This document shows positions 1-14,499 of a DNA stretch of 64,000 bases, in pieces. Source of the stretch: Hippophae tibetana (taxonomy: Eukaryota > Streptophyta > Magnoliopsida > Rosales > Elaeagnaceae); assembly GCA_037013495.1 (NCBI GenBank), contig CM072810.1, forward strand, positions 57,894,843-57,958,842. Reading direction: 5' to 3'. The notes under the pieces are model-generated. The model searched no databases and was not told the DNA's origin. It saw nothing but the letters and a program-made list of their open reading frames with translations. Each line of letters opens with the position of its first letter. The stretch's first letter is position 1. Both the position numbers and the translations under genes were made by a program.

Positions 1-3000
1 AAGAAGATGGGTTATACTCTTCACAGTATTAAAACAAGAAAATTTGAGAAATAAGAGTTCCAACTTTAAACGGCCATAACTTTTGACTCGTATACCAAAA
101 TTACTATTATAATATATCAAGTTAGAGCTTGTAACGATTCCTATAATCTCAGCTACGTGGCAGAAGAACCTCATTTTTGAACAAAAATTCTCCTTTTGCA
201 TCACCTACCGAGGTCTTAATGTTTTTGTTGCATATAGACCCTTTTTCTTTGCTTTGGATTTTTTTCAATGCAACTATAACGAATATTGAGGTGCCGACGA
301 AAAGTGTGTTTAAAAATATTCTAAATATTTTCAATATCTAACAATTATTCTCATGACAATACAAATATACTAATTACGCTTCACAATTTATTTTTTGGAA
401 CATAAAATTGAAATATTAATTTTGGAGGCCATTTATGTATAGCGATTTTCTTTTTTAGTGAATTGTTAAATTTAATGTATTATTTTTCATTATTATTTTT
501 ATGCTTTTTTTCTTCATGGATGGATTATGAACATTACACAACTAAATAGCCATATTAAGGTTGCATTACGTTTAGGGTTTTGTTCCGTATAATAGAAAAC
601 AGTAGCGTTATGATGGAGGAAGATTTGATAACTTTATTGAAATTACTTTTTAGAAATATTGTTGCTTTTATTCATGTGGTTCTTGATTGAATGCTCCAAT
701 TCGACATATCAGAAGGAGTGATCATATTTTTTGGCATCACATGGTTGGGGTATTATGGACTTGTTGATGTGGTTTTCGTCTGTGTATTTCGTTTCGTATT
801 TATTTTTGAAACCATAGTCTCTTCTTCTTAATCTTTATTTCTATGTTCAATCAATCTTTGTTCTTCATAAATAAAAGAGTAGGAAAAAGAAGATTGGTTA
901 TACGCTTCACAATATTGAAAAAAGAAAACTTGAGAAATAAGAGTTCCAACTTTAAACGGCCATAACTTTTGACTCGTATACCAAAATTACTATTATAATA
1001 TATCAAGTTAGAGCTTCTAACGATTCCTATAATCTCCGCTACGTGGCAGAAGAACCTCATTTTTGAACAAAAATCCTCCTTTTGCATCACCTACCGAGGT
1101 CTTAATGTTTTTGTTGCATATAGACCCTTTTGCTTTGCTTTGGATTTTTTTCAATGCAACTATAACGAATATTGAGGTGCCGACGAAAAGTGTGTTTAAA
1201 AATATTCTAAATATTTTCAATATCTAACAATTATTCTCATGACAATACAAATATACTAATTACGCTTCACAATTTATTTTTTGGAACATAAAATTGAAAG
1301 ATTAATTTTGGAGGCCATTTATGTATAGCGATTTTCTTTTTTAGTGAATTGTTAAATTTAATGTATTATTTTTCATTATTATTTTTATGTTTTTTTTCTT
1401 CACGGATGGATTATGCACATTACACAACTAAATAGCCATATTAAGGTTGCATTACGTTTAGGGTTTTGTTCCGTATAATAGAAAATAGTAGCGTTATGAT
1501 GGAGGATGATTTGATAACTTTATTGAAATTACTTTTTAGAAATATTGTTGCTTTTCTTTCTGGGGTTCTTGATTGAATGCTCCAAATCGACTTATCAAAA
1601 GGAGTGATAATCTTTTTTGGCATCACAAGGTTGGGGTATTATGGACTTGTTGATGTTGTTTTCGTCTGTGTATTTCGTTTCGTATTTATTTTTGAAACCA
1701 TAGTCTCTTCTTCTTGATCTTTATTTCTATGTTCGATCAATCTTTGTTCTTCATAAATAAAAGAGTAGGAAAAAGAAGATGGGTTATACTCTTCACAGTA
1801 TTAAAAAAAGCAAATTTGAGAAATAAGAGTTCCAACTTTAAACGGCCATAACTTTTGACTCGTATACCAAAATTACTATTATAATATATCAAGTTAGAGC
1901 TTGTAACGATTCCTATAATCTCAGCTACGTGGCAGAAGAACCTCATTTTTTGAACAAAAATTCTCCTTTTACATCATCTACCGAGGTCTTAATGTTTTTG
2001 TAGCATATAGACCCTTTTGTTTTGCTTGGGATTTTTTTCAATGCAACTATAACGAATATTGAGGTGCCGACGAAAAGTGTGTTTAAAAATATTCTAAATA
2101 TTTTCAATATCTAACAATTATTCTCATGACAATACAAATATACTAATTACGCTTCACAATTTATTTTTTGGAACATAAAATTGAAAGATTAATTTTGGAG
2201 GCCATTTATGTATAATGATTTTCCTTTTTAGTGAATTGTTAAATTTAATGTATTATTTTTAATTATTATTTTTATGCTTTTTTTCTTCACGGATGGATTA
2301 TGCACATTACACAACTAAATAGCCATATTAAGGTTGCATTACGTTTAGGGTTTTGTTCCGTATAATAGAAAACAGTAGCGTTATGATGGAGGAAGATTTG
2401 ATAACTTTATTGAAATTACTTTTTAGAAATATTGTTGCTTTTCTTTCTGGGGTTCTTGATTGATTGCTCCAAATCGACTTATCAAAAAGAGTGATCATCT
2501 TTTTTGGCATCACAAGGTTGGGGTATTATGGACTTGTTGATGTTGTTTCCGTCTGTGTATTTCGTTTCGTATTTATTTTTGAAACCATAGTCTCTTCTTC
2601 TTGATCTTTATTTCTATGTTCAATCAATCTTTGTTCTTCATAAATAAAAGAGTAGGAAAAAGAAGATGGGTTATACTCTTCACAGTATTAAAACAAGAAA
2701 ATTTGAGAAATAAGAGTTCCAACTTTAAACGGCCATAACTTTTGACTCGTATACCAAAATTACTATTATAATATATCAAGTTAGAGCTTGTAACGATTCC
2801 TATAATCTCAGCTACGTGGCAGAAGAACCTCATTTTTTGAACAAAAATTCTCCTATTACATAACCTACCGAGGTCTTAATGTTTTTGTAGCATATAGACC
2901 CTTTTGTTTTGCTTTGGATTTTTTTCAATGCAACTATAACGAATATTGAGGTGCCGACGAAAAGTGTGTTTAAAAATATTCTAAATATTTTCAATATCTA

Positions 3001-6000
3001 ACAATTATTCTCATGACAATACAAATATACTAATTACGCTTCACAATTTATTTTTTGGAACATAAAATTGAAAGATTAATTTTGGAGGCCATTTATGTAT
3101 ATCGATTTTCTTTTTTAGTGAATTGTTAAATTTAATGTATTATTTTTCATTATTATTTTTATGCTTTTTTTCTTCACGGATGGATTATGCACATTACACA
3201 ACTAAATAGCCATATTAAGGTTGCATTACGTTTAGGGTTTTGTTCCGTATAATAGAAAACAGTAGCCTTATGATTGAGGAAGATTTGATAACTTTAGGGA
3301 AATTAATTTTTAGAAATATTGTTGCTTTTCTTTCTGGGGTTCTTGATTGAATGCTCCAATTCGACATATCAAAAGGAGTGATAATCTTTTTTGGCATCAC
3401 AAGGTTGGGGTATTATGGACATGTTGATGTTGTTTTCGTTTGTGTATTTCGTTTCGTATTTATTTTTGAAACCATAGTCACTTCTTCTTGATCTTTATTT
3501 CTATGTTCGATCAATCTTTGTTCTTCATAAATAAAAGAGTAGGAAAAAGAAGAAGGGTTATACTCTTCACAGTATTAAAACAAGAAAATTTGAGAAATAA
3601 GAGTTCATACTTTAAACGGCCATAACTTTTGACTCGTATACCAAAATTACTATTATAATATATCAAGTTAGAGCTTGTAACGATTCCTATAATCTCAGCT
3701 ACGTGGCAGAAGAACCTCATTTTTTGAACAAAAATTCTCCTGTTACATCACCTACCGAGGTCTTAATGTTTTTGTAGCATATAGACCCTTTTGTTTTGCT
3801 TTGGATTTTTTTCAATGCAACTATAACGAATATTGAGGTGCCGACGAAAAGTGTGTTTAAAAATATTCTAAATATTTTCAATATCTAACAATTATTCTCA
3901 TGACAATACAAATATACTAATTACGCTTCACAATTTATTTTTTGGAACATAAAATTGAAAGATTAATTTTGGAGGCCATTTACATATATCGATTTTCTTT
4001 TTTAGTGAATTGTTAAATTTAATGTATTATTTTTCATTATTATGTTTTTGCTTTTTTTCTTCACGGATGGATTATGCACATTACACAACTAAATAGCCAT
4101 ATTAAGGTTGCATTACGTTTAGGGTTTTGTCCGGTATAATAGAAAACAGTAGCCTTATGATTGAGGATGATTTGATAACTTCAGGGAAATTAATTTTTAG
4201 AAATATTGTTGCTTTTCTTTCTGGGGTTCTTGATTGAATGCTCCAATTCGACATATCAAAAGGAGTGATCATCTTTTTTGGCATCACAAGGTTGGGGTAT
4301 TATGGACTTGTTGATGTGGTTTTCGTCTGTGTATTTCGTTTCGTATTTATTTTTGAAACCATAGTCTCTTCTTCTTAATCTTTATTTCTATGTTCAATCA
4401 ATCTTTGTTCTTCATAAATAAAAGAGTAGGAAAGAGAAGATTGGTTATACGCTTCACAATATTGAAAAAAGAAAACTTGAGAAATAAGAGTTCCAACTTT
4501 AAACGGCCATAACTTTTGATTCGTATACCAAAATTACTGTTATAATATATCAAGTTAGAGCTTCTAACGATTCCTATAATCTCAGCTACGTGGCAGAAGA
4601 ACCTCATTTTTGAACAAAAATCCTCCTTTTGCATCACCTACCGAGGTCTTAATGTTTTTGTTGCATATAGACCCTTTTGCTTTGCTTTGGATTTTTTTCA
4701 ATGCAACTATAACGAATATTGAGGTGCCGACCAAAAGTGTGTTTAAAAATATTCTAAATATTTTCAATATCTAACAATTATTCTCATGACAATACAAATA
4801 TACTAATTACGCTTCACAATTTATTTTTTGGAACATAAAATTGAAAGATTAATTTTGGAGGCCATTTATGTATATCGATTTTCTTTTTTAGTGAATTGTT
4901 AAATTTAATGTATTATTTTTCATTATTATTTTTTTGCTTTTTTTCTTCACGGATGGATTATGCACATTACACAACTAAATAGCCATATTAAAGTTGCATT
5001 ACGTTTAGGGTTTTGTTCGGTATAATAGAAAACAGTAGCCTTATGATTGAGGATGATTTGATAACTTTAGGGAAATTAATTTTTAGAAATATTGTTGCTT
5101 TTCTTTCTGGGGTTCTTGATTGAATGCTCCAATTCTACATATCAAAAGGAGTGATAATCTTTTTTGGCATCACAAGGTTGGGGTATTATGGACTTGTTGA
5201 TGTTGTTTTCGTCTGTGTATTTCGTTTCGTATTTATTTTTGAAACCATAGTCTCTTCTTCTTGATCTTTATTTCTATGTTCGATCAATCTTTGTTCTTCA
5301 TAAATAAAACAGTAGGAAAAAGAAGATGGGTTATACTCTTCACAGTATTAAAACAAAAAAATTTGAGAAATAAGAGTTCCAACTTTAAACGGCCATAACT
5401 TTTGACTCGTATACCAAAATTACTATTATAATATATCAAGTTAGAGCTTGTAACGATTCCTATAATCTCAGCTACGTGGCAGAAGAACCTCATTTTTGAA
5501 CAAAAATTCTCCTTTTGCATCACCTACCGAGGTCTTAATGTTTTTGTTGCATATAGACCCTTTTTCTTTGCTTTGGATTTTTTTCAATGCAACTATAACG
5601 AATATTGAGGTGCCGACGAAAAGTGTGTTTAAAAATATTCTAAATATTTTCAATATCTAACAATTATTCTCATGACAATACAAATATACTAATTACGCTT
5701 CACAATTTATTTTTTGGAACATAAAATTGAAATATTAATTTTGGAGGCCATTTATGTATAGCGATTTTCTTTTTTAGTGAATTGTTAAATTTAATGTATT
5801 ATTTTTCATTATTATTTTTATGATTTTTTTCTTCATGGATGGATTATGAACATTACACAACTAAATAGCCATATTAAGGTTGCATTACGTTTAGGGTTTT
5901 GTTCCGTATAATAGAAAACAGTAGTGTTATAATGGAGGAAGATTTGATAACTTTATTGAAATTACTTTTTAGAAATATTGTTGCTTTTATTCATGTGGTT

Positions 6001-7820
6001 CTTGATTGAATGCTCCAATTCGACATATCAGAAGGAGTGATCATATTTTTTGGCATCACATGGTTGGGGTATTATGGACTTGTTGATGTGGTTTTCGTCT
6101 TTGTATTTCGTTTCGTATTTATTTTTGAAACCATAGTCTCTTCTTCTTAATCTTTATTTCTATGTTCAATCAATCTTTGTTCTTCATAAATAAAAGAGTA
6201 GGAAAAAGAAGATTGGTTATACGCTTCACAATATTGAAAAAAGAAAACTTGAGAAATAAGAGTTCCACCTTTAAACGGCCATAACTTTTGACTCGTATAC
6301 CAAAATTACTATTATAATATATCAAGTTAGAGCTTCTAACGATTCCTATAATCTCAGCTACGTGGCAGAAGAACCTCATTTTTGAACAAAAATCCTCCTT
6401 TTGCATCACCTACCGAGGTCTTAATGTTTTTGTTGCATATAGACCCTTTTGCTTTGCTTTGGATTTTTTTCAATGCAACTATAACGAATATTGAGGTGCC
6501 GACGAAAAGTGTGTTTAAAAATATTCTAAATATTTTCAATATCTAACAATTATTCTCATGACAATACAAATATACCAATTACGCTTCACAATTTATTTTT
6601 TGGAACATAAAATTGAAAGATTAATTTTGGAGGCCATTTATGTATAGCGATTTTCTTTTTTAGTGAATTGTTAAATTTAATGTATTATTTTTCATTATTA
6701 TTTTTATGCTTTTTTTCTTCACGGATGGATTATGCACATTACACAACTAAATAGCCATATTAAGGTTGCATTACGTTTAGGGTTTTGTTCCGTATAATAG
6801 AAAATAGTAGCGTTATGATGGAGGATGATTTGATAACTTTATTGAAATTACTTTTTAGAAATATTGTTGCTTTTCTTTCTGGGGTTCTTGATTGAATGCT
6901 CCAAATCGACTTATCAAAAGGAGTGATAATCTTTTTTGGCATCACAAGGTTGGGGTATTATGGACTTGTTGATGTTGTTTTTGTCTGTGTATTTCGTTTC
7001 GTATTTATTTTTGAAACCATAGTCTCTTCTTCTTGATCTTTATTTCTATGTTCGATCAATCTTTGTTCTTCATAAATAAAAGAGTAGGAAAAAGAAGATG
7101 GGTTATACTCTTCACAGTATTAAAAAAAGCAAATTTGAGAAATAAGAGTTCCAACTTTAAACGGCCAGAACTTTTGACTCGTATACCAAAATTACTATTA
7201 TAATATATCAAGTTAGAGCTTGTAACGATTCCTATAATCTCAGCTACGTGGCAGAAGAACCTCATTTTTTGTACAAAAATTCTCCTTTTACATCATCTAC
7301 CGAGGTCTTAATGTTTTTGTAGCATATAGACCCTTTTGTTTTGCTTGGGATTTTTTTCAATGCAACTATAACGAATATTGAGGTGCCGACGAAAAGTGTG
7401 TTTAAAAATATTCTAAATATTTTCAATATCTAACAATTATTCTCATGACAATACAAATATACTAATTACGCTTCACAATTTATTTTTTGGAACATAAAAT
7501 TGAAAGATTAATTTTGGAGGCCATTTATGTATAATGATTTTTCTTTTTAGTGAATTGTTAAATTTAATGTATTATTTTTAATTATTATTTTTATGCTTTT
7601 TTTCTTCACGGATGGATTATGCACATTACACAACTAAATAGCCATATTAAGGTTGCATTACGTTTAGGGTTTTGTTCCGTATAATAGAAAACAGTAGCGT
7701 TATGATGGAGGAAGATTTGATAACTTTTTAGAAATATTGTTGCTTTTCTTTCTGGGGTTCTTGATTGATTGCTCCAAATCGACTTATCAAAAAGAGTGAT
7801 CATCTTTTTTGGCATCACAT
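1..7820. repeat. Six-monomer period: 1-2500 copied at about 5320-7820
   Basis: Sequence from 1 to about 2.5 kb matches sequence from 5320 to about 7.82 kb at a constant offset of 5319 bp, six monomers, including private variants such as GAAATATTAATTTTGG and ATTCATGTGGTTCTTGATTG. The match outranks that between neighbouring monomers. The second copy carries the later 14-bp loss that marks the 1759-bp dimer. A third copy of part of this block begins at about 14986. Confidence 0.75.
887..1772. repeat. Representative type A monomer (886 bp)
   Basis: One complete monomer in the phase used here. In order it holds the conserved core GGCCATAACTTTTGACTCGT near 958-980, the GCTACGTGGCAG segment near 1037, the GAGGTGCCGACGAAAAG block near 1173, the GGAGGCCATTTATG block near 1310, the telo-box motif at 1457-1467 (AAAACCCTAAA on the minus strand), the TTTCTGGGGTTCTTGATTG block near 1557, and the TTTCGTTTCGTATTTATTTT block near 1675. 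I see no internal subrepeat, so the long unit does not look like a visible multimer of a shorter satellite. Confidence 0.8.
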
Positions 7821-10800
7821 GGTTGGGGTATTATGGACTTGTTGATGTGGTTTTCGTCTGTGTATTTCGTTTCGTATTTATTTTTGAAACCATAGTCTCT
7901 TCTTCTTAATCTTTATTTCTATGTTCAATCAATCTTTGTTCTTCATAAATAAAAGAGTAGGAAAAAGAAGATTGGTTATACGCTTCACAATATTGAAAAA
8001 AGAAAACTTGAGAAATAAGAGTTCCACCTTTAAACGGCCATAACTTTTGACTCGTATACCAAAATTACTATTATAATATATCAAGTTAGAGCTTCTAACG
8101 ATTTCTATAATCTCAGCTACGTGGCAGAAGAACCTCATTTTTGAACAAAAATCCTCCTTTTGCATCACCTACCGAGGTCTTAATGTTTTTGTTGCATATA
8201 GACCCTTTTGCTTTGCTTTGGATTTTTTTCAATGCAACTATAACGAATATTGAGGTGCCGACGAAAAGTGTGTTTAAAAATATTCTAAATATTTTCAATA
8301 TCTAACAATTATTCTCATGACAATACAAATATACCAATTACGCTTCACAATTTATTTTTTGGAACATAAAATTGAAAGATTAATTTTGGAGGCCATTTAT
8401 GTATAGCGATTTTCTTTTTTAGTGAATTGTTAAATTTAATGTATTATTTTTCATTATTATTTTTATGCTTTTTTTCTTCACGGATGGATTATGCACATTA
8501 CACAACTAAATAGCCATATTAAGGTTGCATTACGTTTAGGGTTTTGTTCCGTATAATAGAAAATAGTAGCGTTATGATGGAGGATGATTTGATAACTTTA
8601 TTGAAATTACTTTTTAGAAATATTGTTGCTTTTCTTTCTGGGGTTCTTGATTGAATGCTCCAAATCGACTTATCAAAAGGAGTGATAATCTTTTTTGGCA
8701 TCACAAGGTTGGGGTATTATGGACTTGTTGATGTTGTTTTTGTCTGTGTATTTCGTTTCGTATTTATTTTTGAAACCATAGTCTCTTCTTCTTGATCTTT
8801 ATTTCTATGTTCGATCAATCTTTGTTCTTCATAAATAAAAGAGTAGGAAAAAGAAGATGGGTTATACTCTTCACAGTATTAAAAAAAGCAAATTTGAGAA
8901 ATAAGAGTTCCAACTTTAAACGGCCAGAACTTTTGACTCGTATACCAAAATTACTATTATAATATATCAAGTTAGAGCTTGTAACGATTCCTATAATCTC
9001 AGCTACGTGGCAGAAGAACCTCATTTTTTGAACAAAAATTCTCCTTTTACATCATCTACCGAGGTCTTAATGTTTTTGTAGCATATAGACCCTTTTGTTT
9101 TGCTTGGGATTTTTTTCAATGCAACTATAACGAATATTGAGGTGCCGACGAAAAGTGTGTTTAAAAATATTCTAAATATTTTCAATATCTAACAATTATT
9201 CTCATGACAATACAAATATACTAATTACGCTTCACAATTTATTTTTTGGAACATAAAATTGAAAGATTAATTTTGGAGGCCATTTATGTATAATGATTTT
9301 TCTTTTTAGTGAATTGTTAAATTTAATGTATTATTTTTAATTATTATTTTTATGCTTTTTTTCTTCACGGATGGATTATGCACATTACACAACTAAATAG
9401 CCATATTAAGGTTGCATTACGTTTAGGGTTTTGTTCCGTATAATAGAAAACAGTAGCGTTATGATGGAGGAAGATTTGATAACTTTTTAGAAATATTGTT
9501 GCTTTTCTTTCTGGGGTTCTTGATTGATTGCTCCAAATCGACTTATCAAAAAGAGTGATCATCTTTTTTGGCATCACATGGTTGGGGTATTATGGACTTG
9601 TTGATGTGGTTTTCGTCTGTGTATTTCGTTTCGTATTTATTTTTGAAACCATAGTCTCTTCTTCTTAATCTTTATTTCTATGTTCAATCAATCTTTGTTC
9701 TTCATAAATAAAAGAGTAGGAAAAAGAAGATTGGTTATACGCTTCACAATATTGAAAAAAGAAAACTTGAGAAATAAGAGTTCCACCTTTAAACGGCCAT
9801 AACTTTTGACTCGTATACCAAAATTACTATTATAATATATCAAGTTAGAGCTTCTAACGATTCCTATAATCTCAGCTACGTGGCAGAAGAACCTCATTTT
9901 TGAACAAAAATCCTCCTTTTGCATCACCTACCGAGGTCTTAATGTTTTTGTTGCATATAGACCCTTTTTCTTTGCTTTGGATTTTTTTCAATGCAACTAT
10001 AACGAATATTGAGGTGCCGACGAAAAGTGTGTTTAAAAATATTCTAAATATTTTCAATATCTAACAATTATTCTCATGACAATACAAATATACCAATTAC
10101 GCTTCACAATTTATTTTTTGGAACATAAAATTGAAAGATTAATTTTGGAGGCCATTTATGTATAGCGATTTTCTTTTTTAGTGAATTGTTAAATTTAATG
10201 TATTATTTTTCATTATTATTTTTATGCTTTTTTTCTTCACGGATGGATTATGCACATTACACAACTAAATAGCCATATTAAGGTTGCATTACGTTTAGGG
10301 TTTTGTTCCGTATAATAGAAAATAGTAGCGTTATGATGGAGGATGATTTGATAACTTTATTGAAATTACTTTTTAGAAATATTGTTGCTTTTCTTTCTGG
10401 GGTTCTTGATTGAATGCTCCAAATCGACTTATCAAAAGGAGTGATAATCTTTTTTGGCATCACAAGGTTGGGGTATTATGGACTTGTTGATGTTGTTTTT
10501 GTCTGTGTATTTCGTTTCGTATTTATTTTTGAAACCATAGTCTCTTCTTCTTGATCTTTATTTCTATGTTCGATCAATCTTTGTTCTTCATAAATAAAAG
10601 AGTAGGAAAAAGAAGATGGGTTATACTCTTCACAGTATTAAAAAAAGCAAATTTGAGAAATAAGAGTTCCAACTTTAAACGGCCAGAACTTTTGACTCGT
10701 ATACCAAAATTACTATTATAATATATCAAGTTAGAGCTTGTAACGATTCCTATAATCTCAGCTACGTGGCAGAAGAACCTCATTTTTTGAACAAAAATTC

Positions 10801-13227
10801 TCCTTTTACATCATCTACCGAGGTCTTAATGTTTTTGTAGCATATAGACCCTTTTGTTTTGCTTGGGATTTTTTTCAATGCAACTATAACGAATATTGAG
10901 GTGCCGACGAAAAGTGTGTTTAAAAATATTCTAAATATTTTCAATATCTAACAATTATTCTCATGACAATACAAATATACTAATTACGCTTCACAATTTA
11001 TTTTTTGGAACATAAAATTGAAAGATTAATTTTGGAGGCCATTTATGTATAATGATTTTTCTTTTTAGTGAATTGTTAAATTTAATGTATTATTTTTAAT
11101 TATTATTTTTATGCTTTTTTTCTTCACGGATGGATTATGCACATTACACAACTAAATAGCCATATTAAGGTTGCATTACGTTTAGGGTTTTGTTCCGTAT
11201 AATAGAAAACAGTAGCGTTATGATGGAGGAAGATTTGATAACTTTTTAGAAATATTGTTGCTTTTCTTTCTGGGGTTCTTGATTGATTGCTCCAAATCGA
11301 CTTATCAAAAAGAGTGATCATCTTTTTTGGCATCACATGGTTGGGGTATTATGGACTTGTTGATGTGGTTTTCGTCTGTGTATTTCGTTTCGTATTTATT
11401 TTTGAAACCATAGTCTCTTCTTCTTAATCTTTATTTCTATGTTCAATCAATCTTTGTTCTTCATAAATAAAAGAGTAGGAAAAAGAAGATTGGTTATACG
11501 CTTCACAATATTGAAATAAGAAAACTTGAGAAATAAGAGTTCCACCTTTAAACGGCCATAACTTTTGACTCGTATACCAAAATTACTATTATAATATATC
11601 AAGTTAGAGCTTCTAACGATTCCTATAATCTCAGCTACGTGGCAGAAGAACCTCATTTTTGAACAAAAATCCTCCTTTTGCATCACCTACCGAGGTCTTA
11701 ATGTTTTTGTTGCATATAGACCCTTTTCCTTTGCTTTGGATTTTTTTCAATGCAACTATAACGAATATTGAGGTGCCGACGAAAAGTGTGTTTAAAAATA
11801 TTCTAAATATTTTCAATATCTAACAATTATTCTCATGACAATACAAATATACCAATTACGCTTCACAATTTATTTTTTGGAACATAAAATTGAAAGATTA
11901 ATTTTGGAGGCCATTTATGTATAGCGATTTTCTTTTTTAGTGAATTGTTAAATTTAATGTATTATTTTTCATTATTATTTTTATGCTTTTTTTCTTCACG
12001 GATGGATTATGCACATTACACAACTAAATAGCCATATTAAGGTTGCATTACGTTTAGGGTTTTGTTCCGTATAATAGAAAATAGTAGCGTTATGATGGAG
12101 GATGATTTGATAACTTTATTGAAATTACTTTTTAGAAATATTGTTGCTTTTCTTTCTGGGGTTCTTGATTGAATGCTCCAAATCGACTTATCAAAAGGAG
12201 TGATAATCTTTTTTGGCATCACAAGGTTGGGGTATTATGGATTGTTGATGTTGTTTTTGTCTGTGTATTTCGTTTCGTATTTATTTTTGAAACCATAGTC
12301 TCTTCTTCTTGATCTTTATTTCTATGTTCGATCAATCTTTGTTCTTCATAAATAAAAGAGTAGGAAAAAGAAGATGGGTTATACTCTTCACAGTATTAAA
12401 AAAAGCAAATTTGAGAAATAAGAGTTCCAACTTTAAACGGCCAGAACTTTTGACTCGTATACCAAAATTACTATTATAATATATCAAGTTAGAGCTTGTA
12501 ACGATTCCTATAATCTCAGCTACGTGGCAGAAGAACCTCATTTTTTGAACAAAAATTCTCCTTTTACATCATCTACCGAGGTCTTAATGTTTTTGTAGCA
12601 TATAGACCCTTTTGTTTTGCTTGGGATTTTTTTCAATGCAACTATAACGAATATTGAGGTGCCGACGAAAAGTGTGTTTAAAAATATTCTAAATATTTTC
12701 AATATCTAACAATTATTCTCATGACAATACAAATATACTAATTACGCTTCACAATTTATTTTTTGGAACATAAAATTGAAAGATTAATTTTGGAGGCCAT
12801 TTATGTATAATGATTTTTCTTTTTAGTGAATTGTTAAATTTAATGTATTATTTTTATGCTTTTTTTCTTCACGGATGGATTATGCACATTACACAACTAA
12901 ATAGCCATATTAAGGTTGCATTACGTTTAGGGTTTTGTTCCGTATAATAGAAAACAGTAGCGTTATGATGGAGGAAGATTTGATAACTTTTTAGAAATAT
13001 TGTTGCTTTTCTTTCTGGGGTTCTTGATTGATTGCTCCAAATCGACTTATCAAAAAGAGTGATCATCTTTTTTGGCATCACATGGTTGGGGTATTATGGA
13101 CTTGTTGATGTGGTTTTCGTCTGTGTATTTCGTTTCGTATTTATTTTTGAAACCATAGTCTCTTCTTCTTAATCTTTATTTCTATGTTCAATCAATCTTT
13201 GTTCTTCATAAATAAAAGAGTAGGAAA
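6206..13227. repeat. Dimeric higher-order repeat, 1759-bp unit, four copies
   Basis: Two monomer kinds alternate. The first has AAGAAGATTGGTTATACGC and is 886 bp. The second has AAGAAGATGGGTTATACTC and is about 873 bp, because about 14 bp is missing after GATAACTTT. Units run 6206-7964, 7965-9723 and 9724-11482 (each 1759 bp) and 11483-13227 (1745 bp, where the second half has also lost the 13-bp CATTATTATTTTT stretch). Units differ from each other by only a handful of bases, less than the two halves differ within a unit, which is the mark of a higher-order repeat. The dimer at 887-2659 has the same pairing without the 14-bp loss and looks like the ancestral form. Confidence 0.9.
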
Positions 13228-14499
13228 AAGAAGATTGGTTATACGCTTCACAATATTGAAAAAAGAAAACTTGAGAAATAAGAGTTCAAACTTTAAACGG
13301 CCATAACTTTTGACTCGTATACCAAAATTACTATTATAATATATCAAGTTAGAGCTTCTAACGATTCCTATAATCTCAGCTACGTGGCAGAAGAACCTCA
13401 TTTTTGAACAAAAATCCTCCTTTTGCATCACCTACCGAGGTCTTAATGTTTTTGTTGCATATAGACCCTTTTGCTTTGCTTTGGATTTTTTTCAATGCAA
13501 CTATAACGAATATTGAGGTGCCGACGAAAAGTGTGTTTAAAAATATTCTAAATATTTTCAATATCTAACAATTATTCTCATGACAATACAAATATACTAA
13601 TTACGCTTCACAATTTATTTTTTGGAACATAAAATTGAAAGATTAATTTTGGAGGCCATTTATGTATAGCGATTTTCTTTTTTAGTGAATTGTTAAATTT
13701 AATGTATTATTTTTATGCTTTTTTTCTTCACGGATGGATTATGCACATTACACAACTAAATAGCCATATTAAGGTTGCATTACGTTTAGGGTTTTGTTCC
13801 GTATAATAGAAAATAGTAGCGTTATGATGGAGGATGATTTGATAACTTTATTGAAATTACTTTTTAGAAATATTGTTGCTTTTCTTTCTGGGGTTCTTGA
13901 TTGAATGCTCCAAATCGACTTATCAAAAGGAGTGATAATCTTTTTTGGCATCACAAGGTTGGGGTATTATGGACTTGTTGATGTTGTTTTCGTCTGTGTA
14001 TTTCGTTTCGTATTTATTTTTGAAACCATAGTCTCTTCTTCTTGATCTTTATTTCTATGTTCGATCAATCTTTGTTCTTCATAAATAAAAGAGTAGGAAA
14101 AAGAAGATGGGTTATACTCTTCACAGTATTAAAACAAGAAAATTTGAGAAATAAGAGTTCCAACTTTAAACGGCCATAACTTTTGCTCGTATATCGAAAT
14201 TACTATTATAATATATCAAGTTAGAGCATGTAACGATTCCTATAATCTCAGCTACGTGGCAGAAGAACCTCATTTTTGAACAAAAATCCTCCTTTTGCAT
14301 CACCTACCGAGGTCTTAATGTTTTTGTTCCATATAGACCCTTTTGTTTTGCTTTGGATTTTTTTGAATGCAACTATTACGAATATTGAGGTGCCGACGAA
14401 AAGTGTGTTTAAAAATATTTTAAATATTTTCAATATCTAACAATTATTCTAATGACAATACAAATATAATAATTACGCTTCACAATTTATTTTTTGGAA

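Noticed and set aside
1441-1626. A 61-codon minus-strand frame starting MMPKK, open in most monomers of all three subfamilies
   Set aside because: It persists because the monomers are homogenised copies. Between subfamilies many changes alter the amino acid (for example D/E, W/C, PER/TGI), with no sign of protein constraint, no related protein recognised, and an altered frame in the dimer with the 14-bp loss. A dN/dS test on the aligned monomers would settle it.
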